Made by a program: the position numbers and the translations under genes. Shown here one piece after another: positions 1 to 8,752 of a stretch of DNA of 64,000 nt (positions are counted from its first letter, which is position 1; every line of letters begins with the position of its first letter). The notes under the pieces are model-generated. The model did no database searches, was not told the origin of the DNA, and saw only the letters and a list, made by a program, of their open reading frames with translations. Location of the stretch: assembly GCF_036924525.1 (NCBI RefSeq), contig NZ_JAZHRU010000001.1:3873001-3937000 (forward strand), read 5' to 3'. The DNA comes from Bradyrhizobium sp. AZCC 1719 (GTDB lineage: Bacteria > Pseudomonadota > Alphaproteobacteria > Rhizobiales > Xanthobacteraceae).

Positions 1-91
1 TCGTTTGCGCAAATGCCGATGAAAGCGGCGTCGCGGTCGCCATGGTAGCCCCGAGTCCTGCGCTCAACTTGATGAAGTCGCGGCGTTTCAT
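1..91 (-). CDS. Tat-exported protein, probable solute-binding receptor (5' end only)
   Basis: Only the first 30 codons lie in the window; the gene runs off the left edge. The start is an ATG preceded by a strong ribosome binding site (AGGAGG, six bases upstream). The peptide begins MKRRDFIKLSAGLG and continues into a hydrophobic stretch ending in a likely signal peptidase site (SSAFAQ). The RRDFIK twin-arginine motif marks a Tat substrate. Such leaders are common on periplasmic solute-binding proteins of alphaproteobacterial catabolic clusters, and the upstream gene is a GntR regulator, so a receptor is the best guess. The mature domain is not visible, so the family cannot be confirmed. Confidence 0.6.
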   Translation of the reverse strand, partial: MKRRDFIKLSAGLGATMATATPLSSAFAQT

Positions 92-137
92 GTTGTTCCT
101 CCTGATGTTTGTTTATCGTTTATGGACTTTTCGAACT

Positions 138-881
138 CTAAGGTCGTTCGTCGAAGTACTCCGGATTGATATGTTGAGTAGCCGAGATGTTCTCGAGAAG
201 GCTTTCGAGATGGATTTCCATTGCCCGCCTTGCGCCCTCCGCGTCATGCGCCTCGATCGCGGTCAGGATGGCCTCGTGTTCGACGATGACCTTTGCGATC
301 CTCCCGCGCTGGGGCAGCGTTAGCCGACGATAGCGATCGACGTGAACCTTCACCTGCTGGATATATTTCCAGATTCCGGGATAGCCGGCGACATCGGCGA
401 CTGTAGCATGAAACGCTTCATCGGCCTGATGAAACGTCTCGCTGTCTCCGGCCGTGCTGGCCTCGCGCTGTCGCTCCAGGATCGACCGTAGCGCCAGTTT
501 CTGGCTCGACGTCGCACGTTCCGCCGCGAGCCTGGCGGTGGTTTCCTCCAGCGCCTTGCGGATGATGATGGCCTCGGGGAGTGCTGCGACCGGAATGCGC
601 GAAACGAAGATGCCGGATTGGGGATAGATCTCCAGCAGCCCTTCATCCGATAATTTGAGGATCGCCTCGCGAACGGGGGTGCGGCTCACCCCGTAGGAGA
701 GCGCGATCTGCGCCTCCGAGACCGCTTCCCCGGGCCGGCGCTGCAGCGACACCAGTTCGCCTCGAAGATCGGAATAGATCCTGGATGCCGCCGTCGCCGC
801 ACGCGGTCTGCCGCTTCGGCGCGTGCCGGCAGCAATTCGGCGAACCTTTGGATCAGTCTTTTTCGATGCGCGGGCGGGCAT
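138..881 (-). CDS. GntR-family transcriptional regulator (FadR/FCD type)
   Basis: A 247-residue regulator with a basic N-terminal tail (about residues 1-27), a winged helix at about 30-100 containing the characteristic YGVSRTPVREAILKLSDEG recognition segment, and an all-helical FCD ligand-binding domain at about 105-235. FCD domains usually bind a small carboxylate through a metal held by His/Asp residues; HQADEAFHATV and EHEAIL segments are present. It is the fifth gene of a leftward set (receptor, Mo hydroxylase subunits, ModA-like protein, regulator) and probably controls it. A near-perfect palindrome lies just upstream over its own promoter, which suggests autoregulation. The ligand is unknown. 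Confidence 0.9.
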   Translation of the reverse strand: MPARASKKTDPKVRRIAAGTRRSGRPRAATAASRIYSDLRGELVSLQRRPGEAVSEAQIALSYGVSRTPVREAILKLSDEGLLEIYPQSGIFVSRIPVAALPEAIIIRKALEETTARLAAERATSSQKLALRSILERQREASTAGDSETFHQADEAFHATVADVAGYPGIWKYIQQVKVHVDRYRRLTLPQRGRIAKVIVEHEAILTAIEAHDAEGARRAMEIHLESLLENISATQHINPEYFDERP

Positions 882-898
882 GGCTGCTTTCTCGATTG

Positions 899-928
899 AT
901 ATATTAGTATATGAATTTGCTTTGACAA
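899..928 (-). promoter_or_regulatory. Probable promoter with overlapping GntR operator
   Basis: On the minus strand TTGTCA (928-923) and TAATAT (906-901) are 16 bases apart and make a good sigma-70-like promoter for the GntR gene that starts at 881. A near-perfect inverted repeat, ATATATTAGTATAT (899-912; 12 of 14 positions self-complementary), covers the -10 box, as expected for an autorepressor site. The sequence is seen directly; the assignment of the regulator to the site is inference. Confidence 0.5.
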
Positions 929-997
929 ACTAAAAATCGTGCCGCGCACCGGTTTGCGGCTGGATGCGGGCCCATCCACAGCCGAGCGGGTCTCGTT

Positions 998-1699
998 CTA
1001 CCCGCTGATGAAGCCAGCGCGCTTCCGCAGTTCACGTTGTCCGTCGCCGATCAACAAGTCGATCAGATGCTGGGCTTGTTGCGGGTGGGCGGCGGCAGTG
1101 GTGATGCCTGCCGTGTACATCGTCGCAAGTTCGCAACCTGCTGGCAGTGAGCCGGATAAGGTTGCGCCTTTGGTGCTGATGATCTCGGTCGATTGCGTGC
1201 ATCCGATCGGGCGCCGTGCCTTGGACGCCGCTAGCTCGCGCATCGCCGTCGCGCCATTCGGAAAAATCCTGAGTCGGGCGGCGAGCTCATCGGCGATGCC
1301 GAGCTGCCGAAGGACATTTGCAACGTGAATTCCGGCCGTCGAGGCTTTGGTATCCGGCACGAAGATCGCATCGGAGGCGAGCAAAACCTCGCGCAAGCTG
1401 GCGGCATCCTTGGCTACGGTCGGGGGATCGCCGGCGCGAACGGCGAGGGCGGTTTCGACCGGGCCGATATCGGCTATCGAAGCGGCAACAACCAGCTTCT
1501 CCTGCACCAGTTTGGCGAGGAGTGCCGCGGTCAGGATGACGATGTCGGCCGGTGTGCCCTTGCGCAATTTGTCGGCCATCACGCCGACCGCGCCGAACTC
1601 GCCCGCGATATCGAATCCGGTGTTAGCCTTGAAGGTTGGCACCAGGCTTCCGACCAGGCCCTGTGCGCCGCCGCCGCTCAGGAGGTTCAGGCTGCTCAT
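998..1699 (-). CDS. ModA-like substrate-binding domain protein without signal peptide
   Basis: A 233-residue protein of the molybdate-binding (ModA/SBP_bac_11) fold: NLLSGGGAQGLVGSLVPTF at the N-terminus, a GTPADIVILT segment near residue 50, and a C-terminal stretch resembling the closing lobe of ModA. The family is normally periplasmic, but this protein starts directly with the fold and has no leader. Its start codon overlaps the stop of the upstream hydroxylase gene (TGATG), so no longer form with a signal is available. Encoded with a molybdenum hydroxylase, it could act in the cytoplasm on molybdate or cofactor, or bind an unrelated oxyanion or carboxylate. That role is inference. Confidence 0.75.
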   Translation of the reverse strand: MSSLNLLSGGGAQGLVGSLVPTFKANTGFDIAGEFGAVGVMADKLRKGTPADIVILTAALLAKLVQEKLVVAASIADIGPVETALAVRAGDPPTVAKDAASLREVLLASDAIFVPDTKASTAGIHVANVLRQLGIADELAARLRIFPNGATAMRELAASKARRPIGCTQSTEIISTKGATLSGSLPAGCELATMYTAGITTAAAHPQQAQHLIDLLIGDGQRELRKRAGFISG

Positions 1700-3837
1700 C
1701 AGCTTAAGTCCATCGCTGCGATGATCCTGTCACGCGTGATGGGCAAATCGCGCACCCGCACGCCGAGTGCGTCGAACACGGCGTTGGCAATGGCCGCTGT
1801 AACCGGGCCGTGGGCGGCCTCGCCGGCACCGACCGGATCAATATCAGGCCGCTGGATGACCTCCACCTCGACATCGGGCACTTCGCTGAAGCGCAGGATC
1901 GGATACTCCGTCCAGCTCGTGCTGGTGATGCGTTCTCGGTCAAAGCGCACTCTCTCTTTCAACACCCAGCTCGTGGCTTGAATGGCACCACCTTCAATCT
2001 GGTTGATGACGCCATCCGGATTGATAGCTTCGCCGACGTCGACAGCCAGCGTCAGCTTCCTGACGCTGATCTCCTCGGCGCCCTCGATCTCGGCGATCGC
2101 AGCGCAATAGGCGCCGGTGTTCTTGTAGCGGCCAAAGCCTATGCCGTGCCCAATGCCGGGCTGCTTCTCGGGCTTCCACCCCGCGCGCGCCGCCACGGCG
2201 CGAATGACGTCCTTGGCCCGCTCATCCCGCAAATGGCGCAGCCGGAACGCGACCGGGTCCTCGCCGCGCTCGGCTGCGATTTCATCGAGGATGGATTCAA
2301 TTGCAAACACATTGCCCTGCCCACCGAGCGTCCGCAGCGCGGAGGTGCGTATCGGCATGGTTGTCAGGCGGTGGCTTTCGATGTGCCAGGATGGAAAATC
2401 ATAGAGCGGGATCGAGTTGCGATCGCCACCCCCGCCGTTGGCCTGCGGCGGATTGGTCGAGACCATGCGTGGAAACGGGCTCTCCAGTTCGAACGCTGCC
2501 AGCAAGGCGGGCTGAGCCGCGCGCCCCGGTCGCGCCGCATGCCCGTTGCTCCAGATGGAATGTCGCCAGTCGATAATTTCACCCCGCGCATCAAGGTCGG
2601 CCTCGATCTCGATCGCCATCGCTGCGCCAAACGGCGCATCCGACATTTCGCCCTGGCGCGACCATTGGGCCCGGACCGGCCGGCCGCCGGCCGATTTGGC
2701 GAGCAGTACGGCATCGAGCGCGACGTCGTCGGCGGCGTTGTGGCCGTAGCAGCCCGCGCCTTCCAGGTGCTCAACGGTGATGTTCTCGACCGGGAGATTG
2801 AGAACCAGCGCCAGATCGGCACGCAAGAGATAGACGCCCTGGCTGTGCGTCCAGACATGAACGCGATCGCCGTCCCACTGCGCGATCGCACAGGACGGGG
2901 CGATCGACGCGTGAGCAACATAGGGGCGGGTATACTGCCGCCGGATGGTCTGCGCCACCGTGCCGGGTGATGCGGCAGTTTTCTTGCCGATTACGGTGGA
3001 TTCGGACGGTTGCGCCTTGAGGAAGCTTGCGAGATCGTTTTCGTCTGGCAGCATCTCGCCATCGGACCAGATCGCGCCCTTGCGCAACGCATTGAGGGCT
3101 GCCTCGGCGCCATGCTCGGTCTCGCTGACGACGCCTGCAAAACTGCCGTCGCGCACGATGGCAACGAGACCGGCCACCGCACGGGCGCCAACCTCGTTCA
3201 GGTCCCTGAGTTTCGCTCGCGCATGCTCCGGACGCAGCACGCGCCCGTGCAGCATTCCCGCCAGCGCGTGGTCGTGGATGAATCGCGGCCGGCCAAGAAC
3301 CTTGTCCGGAATGTCGATCCGTTGGACCGAATGCCCGGCCAGCGTCCGGCTCGTTGCGATCTTGGACGTTACGCCGGGTGTGGCGTTGCGATCGAGCGAG
3401 ACCTCATCGGCAAGTTCCCAATAGCTGGTCCTGACGTTGCCTGGGCCCGAAATGATGCCGTCCTCGATATGGAGGGCGTCGATGCCAACGCCCAACCGTT
3501 CGGCCGCCTGCTGAAGGAAGATATGGCGAACCTCGGCGCAGGCATGACGCAGCGCACGGCCCGATTGCTGGATGGAAAGGCTCCCCGATGTGACGCCCTC
3601 GTTGGGGCTGACGGCAGTCGACGCCCGGATCATCTGCACACGTGACACCTCGACATCGAGTTCGTCGGCGGCGATCTGCGCCAGCGCCGTCACGATGCCT
3701 TGTCCGATCTCCACCTTGCCCGGCGAGACCGTCACCTGTCCGCTGCTCGAGAACGTCAGCCACGACGATAATTTCGGGTTAGCCGCAAGGCTTACCGGCA
3801 AGGCGGGCGCGGAGGGAGCGGGCGCTGGCTGGTTCAT
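1699..3837 (-). CDS. Xanthine dehydrogenase-family molybdopterin-binding subunit (IorB/NicB-like)
   Basis: A 712-residue large subunit of a molybdenum hydroxylase of the isoquinoline 1-oxidoreductase/nicotinate dehydrogenase type. The N-terminal half has the VEIGQGIVTALAQIAADEL segment and an aldehyde-oxidase a/b hammerhead-like region around 180-290. The C-terminal half carries LGGQGNVFAIESILDE and, near the end, GAGEAAHGPVTAAIANA, which contains the conserved active-site glutamate. It should hydroxylate an N-heteroaromatic or similar substrate, using the 2Fe-2S subunit encoded immediately upstream (ATGA overlap). No FAD subunit and no cytochrome c domain are encoded here, unlike longer NicB proteins that end in cytochrome domains, so the electron acceptor is unclear. 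The substrate is not recognisable from sequence. Confidence 0.9.
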   Translation of the reverse strand: MNQPAPAPSAPALPVSLAANPKLSSWLTFSSSGQVTVSPGKVEIGQGIVTALAQIAADELDVEVSRVQMIRASTAVSPNEGVTSGSLSIQQSGRALRHACAEVRHIFLQQAAERLGVGIDALHIEDGIISGPGNVRTSYWELADEVSLDRNATPGVTSKIATSRTLAGHSVQRIDIPDKVLGRPRFIHDHALAGMLHGRVLRPEHARAKLRDLNEVGARAVAGLVAIVRDGSFAGVVSETEHGAEAALNALRKGAIWSDGEMLPDENDLASFLKAQPSESTVIGKKTAASPGTVAQTIRRQYTRPYVAHASIAPSCAIAQWDGDRVHVWTHSQGVYLLRADLALVLNLPVENITVEHLEGAGCYGHNAADDVALDAVLLAKSAGGRPVRAQWSRQGEMSDAPFGAAMAIEIEADLDARGEIIDWRHSIWSNGHAARPGRAAQPALLAAFELESPFPRMVSTNPPQANGGGGDRNSIPLYDFPSWHIESHRLTTMPIRTSALRTLGGQGNVFAIESILDEIAAERGEDPVAFRLRHLRDERAKDVIRAVAARAGWKPEKQPGIGHGIGFGRYKNTGAYCAAIAEIEGAEEISVRKLTLAVDVGEAINPDGVINQIEGGAIQATSWVLKERVRFDRERITSTSWTEYPILRFSEVPDVEVEVIQRPDIDPVGAGEAAHGPVTAAIANAVFDALGVRVRDLPITRDRIIAAMDLS

Positions 3838-4304
3838 CCTGCCGCCATTTCTTCGGCCGCGCGGAGCACCGCCCGCACCATGCGATTATGTGAACCGCAG
3901 CGGCAGAGATTGCGGTCGAGCGCTTCCTTCACCTCCCTGCTTGTCGGCGACGGATTTCGCCTCAGCAGCGCCGCCGCGCTCATCAGAATGCCGGAAACGC
4001 AATAGCCGCATTGCAGCGCCTGCTCAGCGATGAAGGCGCGCTGCAGCGGATGCGGCCGCTCGCTCGTTCCCAGCCCTTCGATCGTCGTGACATCCTTGTC
4101 CGCCACCGACCAGAGCGGCGTGTCGCAGGCCGATATCGCGCGATCACCGACGATGACGTTGCAGGCGCCGCATTCGCCGGCGCCGCAGCCGAAATGCGGT
4201 CCGGTCATACCGAGCTTGCCGCGCAGAATGTCCAGCAATGACCGGTCCGGATCGGAGTCAACCTCTGTCTCAGCGCCGTTGAGGCGAAATCGAACGCTCG
4301 GCAT
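3834..4304 (-). CDS. (2Fe-2S)-binding subunit of the molybdenum hydroxylase (IorA/NicA-like)
   Basis: A 156-residue electron-transfer subunit. The plant-ferredoxin-type cluster is bound by Cys40, Cys45, Cys48 and Cys60 (GCGAGECGACNV...). The second cluster sits in the C-terminal helical domain with Cys99, Cys102, Cys134 and Cys136 (QCGYCVSGI and LCRCGSHNRM). This is the full set for the small subunit of two-subunit xanthine-dehydrogenase-family hydroxylases. Its stop overlaps the start of the large subunit by the ATGA arrangement, consistent with coupled translation of a 1:1 complex. It lies between a TctC receptor gene (upstream) and the large subunit. Confidence 0.95.
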   Translation of the reverse strand: MPSVRFRLNGAETEVDSDPDRSLLDILRGKLGMTGPHFGCGAGECGACNVIVGDRAISACDTPLWSVADKDVTTIEGLGTSERPHPLQRAFIAEQALQCGYCVSGILMSAAALLRRNPSPTSREVKEALDRNLCRCGSHNRMVRAVLRAAEEMAAG

Positions 4305-4325
4305 CGAACCTTCTCTCGCAGCTTC

Positions 4326-5297
<972 letters not shown>

Positions 5298-5465
5298 TTC
5301 CCATCCCCTGACGCTTGTTTTGTTTCTTGCCCCAAGCTTAGCTGCAATCGGAACGGGCTGTCGACGAAAGACTGGCTGCGCGCCCTTGGAATAAAAGATA
5401 ATCTCGGGTGTATCGCACTGGAGCGAGCCCAATGAGAAGGCTCGAAAGACAATTGGGAGCGCCCA
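5298..5465. promoter_or_regulatory. Divergent intergenic region between the TctC and AfuA-like receptor genes
   Basis: This 168-base gap should hold both divergent promoters. Visible structure is an inverted repeat CGAGCC(5424-5429)/GGCTCG(5439-5444) with a nine-base loop in the leader of the rightward gene, and a short AGATAATCT palindrome in an AT-rich patch near 5397-5405. I could not pick a convincing -35/-10 pair for either direction. Confidence 0.35.
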
Positions 5466-6530
5466 ATGAAGAACTCGATCTCGCGACGCAATGTGCTCCA
5501 GGGGGCCGCAGCCGTTCTCGCAGGCGCAGCATTTTCCACGCGCGTGATGGCGGCTGCGCCGCCGCCGGAAGCGGTCACACCCGCGCTGATCGAAGCGGCG
5601 AAGAAGGAAGGCAAGGTCATCTATTACACCTCGACCGACTTGCCGGTCGCGGAGAAGCTGGCCAAGGCATTCGAGGCGAAATATCCGGGCATTGCGGTGC
5701 GTGTCGAGCGCACCGGCGCGGAGCGCTTGTTTCAGCGTATCGGCCAGGAATATTCCAGCAACATCCATGCCGTCGACGTGGTGAACTCGTCCGATGCCGC
5801 GCATTTCATCGTCTGGAAGCGTGACGGCATTCTGGCGCCTTACGTGACGGAGGATGTCGCAAAATTCTATCCGGCCGAACACAAGGATCCGGACGGCCAG
5901 TTTGCGAGCTTCCGCGTCTGGCTCAGCATCATTGCCTACAACACAAATCTGGTGAAAGCGGAGGACGCGCCGAAGAGTTTTGCCGATCTGCTCGATCCCA
6001 AATGGAAGGGCAAGATCGTCAAGGCGCACCCGGGCTATAGCGGCACCATCATGACGGCGACCTACCAGATGCAGCGCGATCTCGGCTGGAGCTTTTTCGA
6101 GAAGCTCGCCAGGCAGAACATCATGCAGGTGCAGTCGTCGGCCGATCCGCCGAAAAAACTCGATCTCGGCGAGCGCGCGGTGATGGCCGACGGCAACGAA
6201 TACAACATCTTCCAGATGAGGGAGGCAGGTCGTCCGGTCGAGCCAATTTATGCCACGGAGGGCTCGCCGCTGATTATCGGGCCGAACGGCGTCTTCAAGG
6301 ATGCACCCAATCCCAACGCGGCCAGACTGTTCCAGTCGTTCAGTCTCAGCCGGGAGGCCCAGCAATTGATCATCGATGTCGGTGGCCTGCGCTCGGTGCA
6401 TTCTCAAACCGTCGAGAAGGCAGGGCGCAAGCCGCTCAAGGACATCAAGACCATGAAGGACGACGCCGCAGCAGTCGAGAAGGAAAGCGAGGCCATCAAG
6501 GCGCGCTATACCAAGATCTTTCGCATTTGA
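5466..6530 (+). CDS. Tat-exported iron/spermidine-type ABC transporter substrate-binding protein (AfuA-like)
   Basis: A 354-residue extracellular solute-binding protein. The leader begins MKNSISRRNVLQGAAAV, a twin-arginine signal, with cleavage near VMAAAPP. The mature domain starts IEAAKKEGKVIYYTSTDLPV, typical of the Fe3+/AfuA-like SBP group whose members in soil alphaproteobacteria often bind organic acids rather than iron. GGGAGCG precedes the ATG. No ABC permease or ATPase is encoded in this window, so it is an orphan receptor here. The stop is at 6528-6530, directly before the MmgE/PrpD gene, so the two are probably co-transcribed. Confidence 0.88.
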   Translation: MKNSISRRNVLQGAAAVLAGAAFSTRVMAAAPPPEAVTPALIEAAKKEGKVIYYTSTDLPVAEKLAKAFEAKYPGIAVRVERTGAERLFQRIGQEYSSNIHAVDVVNSSDAAHFIVWKRDGILAPYVTEDVAKFYPAEHKDPDGQFASFRVWLSIIAYNTNLVKAEDAPKSFADLLDPKWKGKIVKAHPGYSGTIMTATYQMQRDLGWSFFEKLARQNIMQVQSSADPPKKLDLGERAVMADGNEYNIFQMREAGRPVEPIYATEGSPLIIGPNGVFKDAPNPNAARLFQSFSLSREAQQLIIDVGGLRSVHSQTVEKAGRKPLKDIKTMKDDAAAVEKESEAIKARYTKIFRI

Positions 6531-6535
6531 CCGGG

Positions 6536-7909
6536 ATGGCCTCCGGACTGCCAAGGATTTCGGTCGCCGAAACGCTTGCCGAAAGGATCGCCGCACTCAG
6601 ACCTGGCGCGTTACCGGCTGAAACCGTCCGCAAATGCGAAGATCTGCTGATCGATGTGGTCGGCCTATGCGTCACCGCGCGCAACGAGGACTATGTCGGA
6701 AGCGCGCTGGCCGGTTGCGACGATGACGGTCCCTGCACGGCGATCGGGCACAAGCGCACGCTGAGCGCGGCCGGTGCCGCCTTCGTCAACGGCACTGCCG
6801 CGCATGGCGAGGACTTCGACGACACTTTTGAGGGTGGTCCGGTGCATGCCGGCGCCGTGATTGTCCCGGCACTGCTTGCCGCCTGCGAGCGGCATAATCC
6901 GGATGGTCGAATGGCGCTGATCGGGATTGCGGTCGGCACCGAAGTGCTGTGCCGGTTGAGTCTCGTGGTGCCGAAGGCGGTTCACAAGGCGGGCTTTCAC
7001 CCGACTGCGGTCTTCGGCGCGATGGGCGCGGCCGCGGGTGTCGGTGCCGCCCTTGGCCTCAACGCCAGGCAGATCGTCGATGCGCTCGGCATTGCCGGCA
7101 GCATGGCCGGGGGCATCATCGAATATCTTGCCGAAGGCGCCTGGACCAAGCGGCTGCATGCCGGATGGGCGGCGCAATCAGGCATCCGCGCGGCGCTGTT
7201 GGCGCGGGGAGGGTTCGTCGGGCCGCGCACGGTATTCGAGGGGGTACACGGCTTGTTTCATGCCTTCGCACACACCACCGATGGCGATTATGGCGCGCTG
7301 ATCGGCGATTTCGGCACACGCTGGGTGACGGACACGCTGGCGTTCAAGCCCTATCCATGCGGAACGATGGCGCAGCCCTATATCGATTGCGCGCGCCGGT
7401 TGGCCGCTCGCGGCATCAAACCAGAAGACGTGACCGAGATCGTCTGCGAGGTGGCGGAGGGAACGGTGCATCGGCTGTGGGAGCCATTGGCCGACAAGCA
7501 GCGTCCGCGCAACGGCTATGCCGCAAAATTCGCCGTGCCTTATCTGCTGGCCACCGGCTTCGTGCATGGCGGGGTCGGGCTTGCCGCGTTCACCGAAAGC
7601 GCGATCCGCGATCAGCAAGTGCTGGCGCTCGCCGTCAAGGTGAAATTCGTGATCGACCCGGACAATCCCTATCCGAACAATTACACCGGTCGCATCCGCG
7701 CCACGCTCCGCGACGGCAGCGTGGTGGAAGAGCGACAGCCATATCTGCGCGGCGGTGCGCAGGAGCCGTTGACGCGGCAGGACGTGATCGACAAATTCAG
7801 GCTCAACGCCGAGCATGGCGGCTGGAGCGCCATACAAAGCGACGCGGCGTTGAAGCTGTTGGCGGGGCTGTATAATGGCCGCATCGATCTTTCCTCATTG
7901 CGCGGGTAG
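6536..7909 (+). CDS. MmgE/PrpD family protein
   Basis: A protein of about 457 residues from the MmgE/PrpD family, whose best known members dehydrate 2-methylcitrate or act on cis-aconitate and related acids. Recognisable parts are DLLIDVVGLCVTARN near residue 40, NGTAAHGEDFDDTFEGGPVH near 85 (the family substrate-binding segment), HPTAVFGAMGAAAGVGAALG near 155, and KPYPCGTMAQPYIDCA near 270. The start is uncertain: the ATG at 6536 is used here, while an in-frame TTG at 6527 overlaps the preceding stop (TTGA). Neither has a strong ribosome binding site. The genes before and after suggest a role in breaking down an imported organic acid; the substrate is unknown. Confidence 0.88.
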   Translation: MASGLPRISVAETLAERIAALRPGALPAETVRKCEDLLIDVVGLCVTARNEDYVGSALAGCDDDGPCTAIGHKRTLSAAGAAFVNGTAAHGEDFDDTFEGGPVHAGAVIVPALLAACERHNPDGRMALIGIAVGTEVLCRLSLVVPKAVHKAGFHPTAVFGAMGAAAGVGAALGLNARQIVDALGIAGSMAGGIIEYLAEGAWTKRLHAGWAAQSGIRAALLARGGFVGPRTVFEGVHGLFHAFAHTTDGDYGALIGDFGTRWVTDTLAFKPYPCGTMAQPYIDCARRLAARGIKPEDVTEIVCEVAEGTVHRLWEPLADKQRPRNGYAAKFAVPYLLATGFVHGGVGLAAFTESAIRDQQVLALAVKVKFVIDPDNPYPNNYTGRIRATLRDGSVVEERQPYLRGGAQEPLTRQDVIDKFRLNAEHGGWSAIQSDAALKLLAGLYNGRIDLSSLRG

Positions 7910-7915
7910 CGGCTC

Positions 7916-8668
7916 ATGACCAAAGAACTCGCCGGCAAAGTCGCCATTGTCACCGGCGCAGGCCGCAATATCGGCCGCGCGATCGCGCTGACGCTGGCGG
8001 AAGGCGGCGCGTTCGTCGTGGTGAACGCGCGCAGCAACCGCGCCGAAGCGGAGGCAGTCGCGCAGGAGATCGAAGCCGCCGGCAGCAAGGCGGTGGTTCA
8101 TATCGGCGACGTCGCTGATGCTAACGCAGTGCAGGCCATGGCCGATGCTGCCGTGAAGCAATTCGGCCGTATCGATATCCTCGTCAACAACGCCGCGTTG
8201 CGGCGCGAAAAGCCATTCGCCGAAATAGACCATGCAGCGTGGCGCGAAATCCTCGACGTGACCCTCGATGGCGCGTTCCACTGCGTGAAGGCCTGTCTGC
8301 CGGCGCTGCGAAAGTCCGGCGCGGGGACTATCGTCAATATCGGCGGCCTTAGCGCGCACACGGGGGCAAAAAATCGCGCGCATGTGGTGACGGCGAAGGC
8401 TGGCATCATCGGCCTGACCCGCGCGCTGGCGCACGACCTCGCTGACGACGGGATCACCGTGAACTGCGTGGTTCCCGGCCTGATCGGCACACCCCGGCCG
8501 AAGGATAGACCGGAGCCGGCGCATCATTTGACGCATCAGACTATCACCGGCAATCGGGGACTGCCGGAAGACGTCGCCGCAACCGTGCGTTTCCTGTGCG
8601 GGCCCGGCGCCCGCTACATCAACGGGCAGGCGATCCATACCAATGGCGGCGCCTATTTGGGCGCCTGA
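7916..8668 (+). CDS. Short-chain dehydrogenase/reductase lacking the canonical Ser-Tyr pair
   Basis: A 250-residue classical-length SDR. The NAD(P)-binding glycine motif is TGAGRNIGRAIA near residue 15, and the structural NNAA motif is present near 90. The catalytic region reads IVNIGGLSAHTG...RAHVVTAKAG. Aligned to the usual NISS...YxxxK pattern, the catalytic Ser falls on Gly and the Tyr on Val, while the Lys is kept; a His sits one residue before the Tyr position. The protein may therefore be a non-standard enzyme or use His. It starts six bases after the MmgE/PrpD gene and is probably in the same operon. Family assignment is firm; activity is open. Confidence 0.88.
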   Translation: MTKELAGKVAIVTGAGRNIGRAIALTLAEGGAFVVVNARSNRAEAEAVAQEIEAAGSKAVVHIGDVADANAVQAMADAAVKQFGRIDILVNNAALRREKPFAEIDHAAWREILDVTLDGAFHCVKACLPALRKSGAGTIVNIGGLSAHTGAKNRAHVVTAKAGIIGLTRALAHDLADDGITVNCVVPGLIGTPRPKDRPEPAHHLTHQTITGNRGLPEDVAATVRFLCGPGARYINGQAIHTNGGAYLGA

Positions 8669-8752
8669 TGCATGGCTAAAGGCCGTTTTTGCAGACGTAC
8701 TGCCGAGCAAAGCCTCTCGGCGACCGCGGCGTTTGATGTTACCTAGAAACGC

